Shown: piece after piece, positions 7,832-15,006 of the stretch
Numbering within the stretch: the stretch's first letter is position 1
Layout of the letters: every line of letters begins with the position of its first letter
Notes under the pieces: generated by a model
What the model saw: the letters and a program-made list of their open reading frames with translations, nothing else
The model's database searches: none
What the model was told of the DNA's origin: nothing
Assembly (NCBI GenBank): GCA_964559135.1
Contig: CAZLGG010000058.1
Coordinates: 1 to 25,389 of the forward strand
From: DRQF01 sp964559135
GTDB lineage: Bacteria; Planctomycetota; GCA-002687715; DRQF01
DNA length: 25,389 nt
Direction of reading: 5' to 3'
Program-made: the position numbers and the translations under genes

Positions 7832-9715
7832 ATGGTGTCACGCGGGTTTTGCGGGATGTTGCTGTTTCTCCTCGTCACGACGACCTGGGCCCAGACCCCC
7901 CGGTCGGAGGCGGCCCGGCGGCTCACGGAATTGCGAGCGGCCGAGATGCGCATGACGGCCATCGAGACGTCGCTGGAGGCTGCGACCATCGGTCTGCGCG
8001 TGGGGCCCAATCAGGGATCGGGTGTCATCGTTTCAGCCGACGGATTGATTCTCACCGCCGCCCACGTTTTCGATGAGCCGGGCAAGACCGTCCAGGTCAT
8101 GTTCTCCGACGGAAAGCGCGGCAAGGCGGTGACATTGGGTCGGGAAACGACCTCCGATTGCGGCCTCATGAGGCTCTTGGGCGACGGCCCATGGCCGTTT
8201 GCCCGCATGGGGACGTCCAAGAAGCTTGAGCCCTACCAATTCGCCATCGCTCTCGGGCACCCAGGAGGCGTCGACCTCGACCGAGGGCTCGTCCTGCGTT
8301 GGGGGCGATTGACGTCCGTTGGAGATCGCTTTCTTCGTTCCAGTTGCGTGATCGACCAGGGAGATTCAGGCGGTCCTCTCTTCGATCTCGAGGGGCGCGT
8401 GATCGGAATCCACAGCCGGATCATGCCGAGCCCCACCGCCAACTATCACGTCCCGATCGATCGTTTTCACAAGGTGTGGGAGCGGCTTTTGAAGAGCGAA
8501 AGCTGGCGAGAGCGGCGCAAGCCGCGGCCTCGGTTTGGTCCTGGACCCGTTCTCGGTATCCGCGGCGACGACGCTCCCGGAGGTTGCGTGGTCCTCGAGA
8601 TCTATGAGGACCTTCCGGCCGATGAAGCCGGTCTGAAAAAGGGCGACGTCATCTCCTTCGTCGACGGTGAAGCGGTCCGGGGCTTCGCGGGATTGAAGAA
8701 TCTGTTGGCGACGAAGGAGAGCGGCGTTTTCGTGGACTTCGTGATCCGCAGAGACGAAAAGAGAATCGAAATTCCCGTGATGCTGCGAGTCCGAGACAAG
8801 ATCGAGGACGCGTGGACGCTGGAGAAGACGGAGGACGCCGTCCGCCCCCTCCTGGCCTCCACGCGCGGTCGCGTTTTCAGCATCGAGGGGCGCAAGAAAC
8901 AACGTCGCGCTCAGGCCGTGGCGCTGGGAGATCTCTTGGTGGCCAAGGCTTCGGCTGTCCCCGAGGATGCCGTCGTCGTGGATGAGGAGGGCGATCGCCA
9001 CGCGATCCGCATCGTCGGACGCAACGCGGATCGGGACTTGGTTTTTCTCTCCGCCGAAGGTCTCCCCGTCGCGGGATTTCCCGTTCCCGCGGCGAAGGGG
9101 ACGGCCTGGAGGCGCGGTGATGTGCTGCTCGTCGCGGGGCCCCACGGAAGGCTCCTTGCGCGTGGAGTCGTTTCCGTTCCGCCCCGAAACCTCCCCGGCG
9201 CCGGTGGATTCCTCGGTGTCTATATCGACGATGCCCCTTCCGGCGTCCGCGTCGACCGAGTGAGCCCGGGGTCGGCGGCGGAGAAGGCCGGACTCGCACG
9301 CAACGACGTCATTCATGCGGTGGATTCCTCGGTCGTCACCACACGGGACGCGCTGATCAAGGTCATCAAGGCGCATCCTCCGGGGGCCGAGATCCGTCTC
9401 GATGTTCAGCGTGGAGGCAAGCCCCTCGTCTTGAAGGCGGTCCTCGACCGAAGGCCGCGGCCGCGTCGGGGGCCCGCCCGATTCATTCGGCGCAGTCGCC
9501 GCCGAGACGGCTTTCCGAACGTCGTACAGACGGATGCCGTCTCCGAGCCCGAGGATTGTGGAGCGCCGGTGCTGGATAGTCGCGGTCGCCTCCGGGGTCT
9601 CCTCATCGCACGATCTTCCAGGACCGAGAGCTATGTCATACCTATTTCAGAGGTTGCGGCCGCTCTTCGAGTTCTCCGCCATCCGGCCGAGGCCGTCTCC
9701 GACGACTCTCGCTGA
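7832..9715 (+). CDS. Exported trypsin-like (HtrA-type) serine protease with two PDZ domains and a degenerate second protease domain
   Basis: A signal peptide (about 1-21, ending TTWAQ) directs this 627-residue protein out of the cytoplasm. The first trypsin fold has a full triad: H78 (TAAHVF), D109 (TTSDCG) and S179 (GDSGGP). PDZ1 lies at about 235-316. A second copy of the protease fold follows from about 330. Its triad positions are S (in AKASAV, where His is expected), D402 (NADRDLVFL) and C576 (EDCGAP). PDZ2 (about 455-536) sits inside it, between the second and third triad positions. This copy is probably not an active serine protease. The ATG at 7832 lies one base after the preceding stop with a GAGG site 9 bases upstream. 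The ATG at 7817, which would add 5 residues, is possible. The likely role is envelope protein quality control or regulated proteolysis. Confidence 0.92.
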   Translation: MVSRGFCGMLLFLLVTTTWAQTPRSEAARRLTELRAAEMRMTAIETSLEAATIGLRVGPNQGSGVIVSADGLILTAAHVFDEPGKTVQVMFSDGKRGKAVTLGRETTSDCGLMRLLGDGPWPFARMGTSKKLEPYQFAIALGHPGGVDLDRGLVLRWGRLTSVGDRFLRSSCVIDQGDSGGPLFDLEGRVIGIHSRIMPSPTANYHVPIDRFHKVWERLLKSESWRERRKPRPRFGPGPVLGIRGDDAPGGCVVLEIYEDLPADEAGLKKGDVISFVDGEAVRGFAGLKNLLATKESGVFVDFVIRRDEKRIEIPVMLRVRDKIEDAWTLEKTEDAVRPLLASTRGRVFSIEGRKKQRRAQAVALGDLLVAKASAVPEDAVVVDEEGDRHAIRIVGRNADRDLVFLSAEGLPVAGFPVPAAKGTAWRRGDVLLVAGPHGRLLARGVVSVPPRNLPGAGGFLGVYIDDAPSGVRVDRVSPGSAAEKAGLARNDVIHAVDSSVVTTRDALIKVIKAHPPGAEIRLDVQRGGKPLVLKAVLDRRPRPRRGPARFIRRSRRRDGFPNVVQTDAVSEPEDCGAPVLDSRGRLRGLLIARSSRTESYVIPISEVAAALRVLRHPAEAVSDDSR

Positions 9716-9768
9716 AGATTTCCATCTTCCGGTGGACCCCCCGAGAAAGAGGCCGTTTCCTGTTCCGT

Positions 9769-9803
9769 GAGGAGCCCCCCCGAGATCATCGGCCCGGCTC
9801 CTC
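9769..9803 (+). other. Imperfect inverted repeat (hairpin) between protease and EF-hand genes
   Basis: The outer arms GAGGAGCC (9769-9776) and GGCTCCTC (9796-9803) pair perfectly over 8 bases. Inside, CCGA (9780-9783) pairs with TCGG (9789-9792) around a 5-base loop, with a small symmetric CCC/CCC internal loop between the two stems. No T-run follows on either strand, so it is not a classical terminator. It could attenuate or stabilise the transcript between the two genes. Confidence 0.4.
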
Positions 9804-9826
9804 GAGAAAACACAACGGCCAACCCT

Positions 9827-9831
9827 GGAGG
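9827..9831 (+). promoter_or_regulatory. Ribosome binding site of the EF-hand gene
   Basis: GGAGG lies 6 bases before the ATG at 9838, an ideal spacing, and confirms that start. Confidence 0.7.
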
Positions 9832-9837
9832 ATAGCC

Positions 9838-10779
9838 ATGAAATACCTGACTCTGATTGCAGCGCTCATCGTGATGCTGCCTTTGACTCTGACCGCGCAG
9901 GACGAAGGTCGTCGCCGCGGCCACCGCGGATTCGACCGGACCCGAGTGGCCGGCTTGGCCGTGGCTCGTCTTGCCGACGCCAACCGTGACGGCGCCGTCA
10001 CCGGCGAGGAGTGGAAGAGTTTCCTCGGCTCCGTCGAGGGGAAAGACGGCGACGTCGACGTGAAGAAGCTGGTGCGGAGTGCGGCGCGGCATGAGCTGGA
10101 TCTGAATGGCAATGGCACCTTCGATGTCGAGGACCTGGATTCGGCCTTCAAGGCGTTGGACAAGGACAAGGACGGCACCCTCGGAGAGAAGGAACTCGGT
10201 GCGAACCGGCGCGCTTTTCGAGGGCGTCGGGGACGCGGTCGGACCGGTGACGGCGAGAGGCCCAGGCGTCGTCCCGGCGCCGGCGAGGGCCGTGGTCGCG
10301 GTCAGGGCGGCGACAAGGCCGGAGAGAAGAAAGAGCGCAAGGGGCGTTCCGCCCGCCGAGTCGCGCGTGTGCGCGTGGCTGCAGCTCTTCGTCGATTCAT
10401 CCGTTCCGCTGACGGCAACTCCGACAAGACCGTCACCGCCGAGGAATGGGCGGCCTTCAAGAGTGAAGTCACCGACGACAAGGGCGCTGTCGACATGAAG
10501 AAGATCCGCGCCCGGGCCAAGAAGAAGGCGGACGGTGCAAAGAAGGGCGGGGAAGAGCGTTCGGGACGCCGCGGTCGTCGTGGGAATCGCAGCGGGATGC
10601 TCAGCCGTCTGCTCGATCCACAGGGCACGGGAAGCATTCCCATGGAGAAGATGACCAAGATGTTCACGGCGCTCGACAAGAACGCGGATGGCACGCTCCA
10701 GAAGTCGGAGCTCACTCCACTGCGTCGGCGTCGTGGGGGTGAAGAGGGCGGTCGTCGTCGTCCCGGCAAGGATCTCTGA
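9838..10779 (+). CDS. Secreted EF-hand (calcium-binding) protein with six EF-hand-like loops
   Basis: A signal peptide at residues 1-20 (ending LTLTA) is followed by canonical calcium loops at 47-58, 88-99 and 108-119, each with Asp at position 1 and Asp/Glu at position 12. A Gly/Arg/Lys-rich linker at about 125-180 separates these from a second set. The first loop of that set (DGNSDKTVTAEE) has Lys instead of Gly at position 6, the next (DPQGTGSIPMEK) is weak, and the last (DKNADGTLQKSE) is good. The two halves share the same order of elements, which suggests an internal duplication. The role is probably calcium binding or structural in the envelope; no enzyme domain is visible. The gene lies 122 bases after the protease gene and ends just before a strong terminator. 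Confidence 0.92.
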   Translation: MKYLTLIAALIVMLPLTLTAQDEGRRRGHRGFDRTRVAGLAVARLADANRDGAVTGEEWKSFLGSVEGKDGDVDVKKLVRSAARHELDLNGNGTFDVEDLDSAFKALDKDKDGTLGEKELGANRRAFRGRRGRGRTGDGERPRRRPGAGEGRGRGQGGDKAGEKKERKGRSARRVARVRVAAALRRFIRSADGNSDKTVTAEEWAAFKSEVTDDKGAVDMKKIRARAKKKADGAKKGGEERSGRRGRRGNRSGMLSRLLDPQGTGSIPMEKMTKMFTALDKNADGTLQKSELTPLRRRRGGEEGGRRRPGKDL

Positions 10780-10824
10780 GTCGAAAGCGTCGACGGTCCC
10801 ATTCCGTGGGTCCCAAGCACCTCG

Positions 10825-10859
10825 AGGGGTGGGTCGCAACGGCCCACCCCTTGTCTTTT
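10825..10859 (+). terminator. Rho-independent terminator after the EF-hand gene
   Basis: A perfect 9-bp stem pairs AGGGGTGGG (10825-10833) with CCCACCCCT (10843-10851) around a 9-base loop, and TGTCTTTT follows on the + strand. It should end the + strand exported-protein unit. It also lies just past the stop of the convergent operon (10891). On the - strand the hairpin is not followed by T residues, so it would terminate that operon poorly. Confidence 0.85.
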
Positions 10860-10890
10860 CGTCGCGTGTCGGACGGAATTCCGATGGGAG

Positions 10891-13800
10891 TCAGAAGTTC
10901 CATTCCGCCTGGAACGTCAGGAACCAGGCATCGTCGGGAGAGGGGCCGAAGGCCGACCCCGGATGGAAGTAGGCAAGGACGACCTCCATCTCGAGAGGTT
11001 TCCAGGCCTCCAGTCCGACGATGATATCCACTTCCCAGCCAAGATTCGTCTTGACACCCTGAGGGTCCAGTCGCAGTCGACTCCTGCGAATCGTGGTCGA
11101 CGCCTTGACCTGCCTGTAGTGGTGAAACATCACATCCACGGACGTCTTGCGGTAGGGGCGAAAGCCGAAGCCGGTACTCATGACGATCAGGTTGGAGACC
11201 TCGGGTCGCACGAGTTCCCCGAGATACCGAAAACTCGTCACGCCGTTGAACTTGTCATTGTTGTCGTTCAGGCCGGTTTGCCGAAATGACGAGTCCTTGC
11301 CGTCCGAGAGGTCGTCGTCCCCGGATCCATACGCGATGTCGAAATAGATGGAAGGCTCCCAGTCCATCTCGCTGAACACGTACATGCCGGCCACGTCGAA
11401 TCCGTAGCCCTCGACGTCCAGGTCATCCTCGCTGCCCCAGACGTAGCTGAAGTCGACCCAGACCTTGCCGTCGTCTTCCGCGAACAAACTCTTGAACGAG
11501 AGCCCCACGTGGGTGCGGTCCAAGTCCACGAGATCGCCATGTTCCCGATGCAGGCCGTAGAGGAAAAGGTTGGCGCCTTCCCACGGATCGTAATGCGCGG
11601 CAAGGAGGTAGTTGACGACGTCCGCTTCCCGGCTGGACGTGTCGATGAAGCGTTTGGAGACGGAAGCCTCGACGAGAACTCTGTCAAGATCGAGAAACAG
11701 GCGGGCGCCTTCGATCTCGTCGTCCATGACCCATTCGCGTCCCTGGTCGAATTTCTGCCGGCCGACCTCGATGGCCACTCCATCGACCGGGACGTCCAGC
11801 AGCACGAAGTAAGCCTGATTGACGTCGATCCGGGTGTTGAAATCAAAATTGCGTTGTTCGTCGAAAATGACGAACTTGCGACCGAAGCGGAATTTCGTGA
11901 ATGAAAAGAACTGGTCGTCGGGGCGGAAGGAGAGTTCGACTTCCGCGCTTGCTTCTTGGATCAGGCGATCCCTCTTCCTGAAGTTTCTCAAGTTGTGGTT
12001 CTTGCGCCACTCGAGGTCCCATTGAACCTCGCCGCCTGCCACGAGGCTGTCCGTGAGACGGAACCCACTTCCGGAGCGCTCGTCCTCATCGTCGACGCGG
12101 ACGATGTCCTTGAGGCGGGGGTCTTGACGAGGTCGAATCCCTCGCTGGTCGGGCGGCGGAGCCTCGACGCCTTTGACGTCCCAGAGAATGGGAACGTCGT
12201 CGGTCAGACGAATCCGCACTCCGCCGATGGTCACGCGCCTACGCTTGTGGGCGATCGTGCCGATTGGGCCGCCGATCCGGTCGAGCTCACCTTCCTTGCG
12301 CTCGCGCAAGCGGAGTTTGCGCAGTTCCAGTCGGCCTCGTCGTTCCACGGCCTCGGCCTTGCAGAACGTGCCGACGAAAGCGGGCAGATCCGCGGCGTCG
12401 ATCACCTCCTTTTTGAGCCCGAGGAGCTTCGTGGATGGGATGATGAGGAATCGCATGGTCCCCACGACGACGACACCTTCTTCGGGATCGGCGGCGCGGA
12501 TGTCGCCCTTGACTTCCACCTCCCTGTCCGGCTTCTCGACCTCGACGCTGTCCGGGACGAAGCGGTCCCCCAGAAAACGTCCCCGAATCTCGACGGTCTG
12601 CTTTTTCTCGAGAAAGCCGATACCGAGTTGGACCTTCCCGTCTTGGATGGCTCGATCCAACAGGTCCTCATCCTCGGTTTCAGGCACGAACGCCGTACAG
12701 GAGGCGAGCAGGGCCAAGAGGAGGAGGACTCCCGCTCCCGCGAGCTTCGAGAGGAGAGCCGCAGCCAGCTCGGACCAGGGGCGACGAAACGAATAGACGC
12801 AGCCGAGTCGAAAGAGTGCACGGGTCTTTTCTCTTCTCACCGCATCATGGTCGACCGTGCCACCGACATCCTCGTAAGCATCGAGGAGGTGGTCCGCCCA
12901 AGCGGACGCTTTGGCGGGCGCCAAGCGCCATTGGAGTCGTCTCAGCTCGAAGTGAGCGAGGAGATTGCCCAGATCTCTCTCGCGGGCTCCACGGCGCGCC
13001 CCTTCTATGTCGATGAGCCCGCAGCCATGATCGTCCCCGAGGAAGACGTTCTTGTCGTGGAGGTCGCGATGGATGAGTGCGTCTTCGCCCGCCACGGCGT
13101 CCGGAACCCGCGCGAAGGCGGCGTCGACGGCATCCTGTCGGTCGGGGAACGCCGACCGAACCCTGTTCTTCCACACGTCGAGGTCCTCCGGCGGGGAGAC
13201 TTCGACGAATTCGCGCGCGGGGTGACCGTGAAACGCCCGGAGACCGCGCGCGAGACCCCTCCACGGGATGGCTTCACCGAGACGGAGCCGTTCATGAAGC
13301 GAACGGCCCGGGATGTTGTCGAGGACCATCCACCCTTGCTCCGCGGCGTCCTCCAAGACCCGAGGGAGCCCCACGTCCGGATTCGCCTCGGGAGTCTCGA
13401 GCGTCCGAATGAGGTCGACGGCTTGGCGAATCTTCTTCGGTTTTCCGAACTTGGCGAATCGGGGAGGCGACCCGGCGAGCTGTACGACGGCCCTTTGCCC
13501 GGGACGCCAGGCGACGAGTTGTCCCCGACCCTCGAAGGTTTCGAGGGCGAAGAGAACGTGGTCCCGCCACGGCGGGCAGGGAGTGAGCTTTTTCGTTCGG
13601 GGATCGAAGCTGCCGTGGACCTCCCGTCCGTCGGGAAGACGTCCCCGTGCCGGCCACGGTGGGGACTTGCGAGGGAAAAGAGCTGTCCAGCGGATGGCCT
13701 CCTCGGAGGGCGCCGTTGCGATCAGCGACAGGGACAGGGCCTCTTCCAGAAGGGGCCGGGCGGCAGGAACGGTGTGGTCGGCGCGATGCTTCCGCGCCCG

Positions 13801-15006
13801 TCGTCCGGCGGCCGCGAGCAGCCCCAAAGCGCGGGCGAAGGGAAGTTTGTTGGCCTGCTCCGGGGTGGCTTCGGCGAGCCACGCGGATTCGAAGGCTTCA
13901 GCGAAGCGTCTCGCCCCTTCGGCCAAGGAGGGGCGCTCGTCGCGCAACACCCGGAGTTCGGCCAACAGATGGCCGGCATCCATGACTCCCTCGCCGAGAC
14001 GTGCGCGTTCGTGGTCGATGAGGACGAGGCCGTCGTTCGGGCGCACCAGAACCTGCCTCAAGTGGAGATCGCCGTGAACATAGCCCGTCTTGCCCGCCGT
14101 CGGGATGGTCGTGAGAAGACGAGACGTGAGTTGTCGGAAGAGCTCGCCATCCTCGCCTCGAGCCAGAGCCTCCGCTTCCTCGATACGCTGCCGCGTCAGT
14201 TCCTCGAAGGAGAGTGGGCGCAAGCACGCCGGCGCCGCGCGGTTGAGGGAATGGAGGAGCCGGGCGAGGGAGCGGGCGCGCGCCGACACCCCCATGTCGG
14301 TGAGGAGTTCCTCCACCTCGCGTCCCTCGACCCGTTCCTCCAAATAGATCGTTCCGTTCTCCAGCACGCCGAGGGACCGAGGCAGAACCCCCTCCGGGAC
14401 TTGGCCCGCAAGGCCTCGCATCAGCATGTCCAGGAAGGCTCCGCGCGAATCGGGAAAAACGCGGAGGATGAGGTCCTCGCGACTCTTCGTCCCGGTGGCA
14501 TCGTCGATGAGCCCGAGATCGGCCCGTGCAACGAAACGGTGTTCCGGTCGGTAACGAAGTGGCGTGAGAGAAGACTTCGAGCCCCGCACGCGCCGATCTC
14601 CAAGCAGGCGAGATTCGGTCAGCCGGCGCTTGAGCTTCTCCATGTTTTCCACGGCGGGTAGACGCCGGAGCTTCGAGTCGTTGGGAAAGACGAAGAAGAC
14701 GCCGCGGTCCTCGGCGAGGAAGCGCACGCCCGGACCAAGAGCTGTCGTCTTCGGTCTCAAGGTGGCCCATTTGGCTCGGATCGTCCGGACTCTTTCCCGG
14801 TCTTCATAGAGCTTGACGTAGCCTGGCACGGGGGCGTCGCCCGGGTGGGGTTGCATGGCGAACCCCACGACCGCGCGCGTCCCCGGATCTTCCCGGACGT
14901 AGATCACGTCCGCGGAACTCACGCGGATCCCCCACGATGCGAGGAGCTCGACCCGCGTGGTAGGGTCGGACAAAAGATCGAGCAGCCTGTCGAGCGTCCC
15001 GCTCAT
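10891..15006 (-). CDS. Tandem aminoglycoside-phosphotransferase-like kinase joined in frame to a lipoprotein-signal / alginate-export-type outer-membrane barrel
   Basis: One unbroken frame of 1371 residues holds two halves. Residues 1 to about 750 carry two APH-fold small-molecule kinase domains. The first has HGDLHLRQ at 311-318 with IDHE at 330-333; Gln stands where Asn is usual, as in maltokinase-like proteins. The second has HRDLHDKN at 646-653 with IDIE at 665-668, which is fully canonical. From about 753 a hydrophobic stretch ends in the lipobox LASC at C770. OB-fold-like (DUF5666-like) strands follow, then a region resembling the Alginate_exp porin family (AYFVLLDVPVDGVAIEVGRQ), closing with a terminal Phe typical of outer-membrane barrels. 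There is no ATG near the second signal; the nearest GTG is codon 723 (12840). This could be two proteins made from one frame, a true fusion, or the result of a sequence error. The gene is last in the operon and overlaps the ABC gene by 4 bases. Confidence 0.85.
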   Translation of the reverse strand: MSGTLDRLLDLLSDPTTRVELLASWGIRVSSADVIYVREDPGTRAVVGFAMQPHPGDAPVPGYVKLYEDRERVRTIRAKWATLRPKTTALGPGVRFLAEDRGVFFVFPNDSKLRRLPAVENMEKLKRRLTESRLLGDRRVRGSKSSLTPLRYRPEHRFVARADLGLIDDATGTKSREDLILRVFPDSRGAFLDMLMRGLAGQVPEGVLPRSLGVLENGTIYLEERVEGREVEELLTDMGVSARARSLARLLHSLNRAAPACLRPLSFEELTRQRIEEAEALARGEDGELFRQLTSRLLTTIPTAGKTGYVHGDLHLRQVLVRPNDGLVLIDHERARLGEGVMDAGHLLAELRVLRDERPSLAEGARRFAEAFESAWLAEATPEQANKLPFARALGLLAAAGRRARKHRADHTVPAARPLLEEALSLSLIATAPSEEAIRWTALFPRKSPPWPARGRLPDGREVHGSFDPRTKKLTPCPPWRDHVLFALETFEGRGQLVAWRPGQRAVVQLAGSPPRFAKFGKPKKIRQAVDLIRTLETPEANPDVGLPRVLEDAAEQGWMVLDNIPGRSLHERLRLGEAIPWRGLARGLRAFHGHPAREFVEVSPPEDLDVWKNRVRSAFPDRQDAVDAAFARVPDAVAGEDALIHRDLHDKNVFLGDDHGCGLIDIEGARRGARERDLGNLLAHFELRRLQWRLAPAKASAWADHLLDAYEDVGGTVDHDAVRREKTRALFRLGCVYSFRRPWSELAAALLSKLAGAGVLLLLALLASCTAFVPETEDEDLLDRAIQDGKVQLGIGFLEKKQTVEIRGRFLGDRFVPDSVEVEKPDREVEVKGDIRAADPEEGVVVVGTMRFLIIPSTKLLGLKKEVIDAADLPAFVGTFCKAEAVERRGRLELRKLRLRERKEGELDRIGGPIGTIAHKRRRVTIGGVRIRLTDDVPILWDVKGVEAPPPDQRGIRPRQDPRLKDIVRVDDEDERSGSGFRLTDSLVAGGEVQWDLEWRKNHNLRNFRKRDRLIQEASAEVELSFRPDDQFFSFTKFRFGRKFVIFDEQRNFDFNTRIDVNQAYFVLLDVPVDGVAIEVGRQKFDQGREWVMDDEIEGARLFLDLDRVLVEASVSKRFIDTSSREADVVNYLLAAHYDPWEGANLFLYGLHREHGDLVDLDRTHVGLSFKSLFAEDDGKVWVDFSYVWGSEDDLDVEGYGFDVAGMYVFSEMDWEPSIYFDIAYGSGDDDLSDGKDSSFRQTGLNDNNDKFNGVTSFRYLGELVRPEVSNLIVMSTGFGFRPYRKTSVDVMFHHYRQVKASTTIRRSRLRLDPQGVKTNLGWEVDIIVGLEAWKPLEMEVVLAYFHPGSAFGPSPDDAWFLTFQAEWNF
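12640..12840 (-). other. Junction between kinase half and outer-membrane half
   Basis: On the - strand this stretch contains the last residues that look like the APH C-terminus (TRALFRLGCVYSFRRPW). It then runs straight into a signal-like core with lipobox cysteine at 12697-12699, with no stop. The only usual start codon upstream of the lipobox within 50 codons is GTG at 12840. This is the place to look for an internal translation start or a missed frameshift. Confidence 0.6.

Noticed and set aside
6325..8010. 561-codon open frame on the - strand over the beta-sandwich and protease genes
   Set aside because: It is antisense to two clear genes and no family features are seen.
10874..10883. 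Palindrome CGGAATTCCG after the end of the glycoconjugate operon
   Set aside because: A 10-base palindrome is easily expected by chance and has no loop or T-run.
12930..14100. Aminoglycoside resistance gene
   Set aside because: The APH fold is shared by many sugar, choline and lipid kinases. The tandem arrangement and glycan-export neighbours do not suggest antibiotic resistance.
11956..14661. 901-codon open frame on the + strand, antisense to the kinase/porin gene
   Set aside because: The translation has no recognisable domain and mirrors codon bias of the real gene on the other strand. Long antisense frames are expected in GC-rich DNA.
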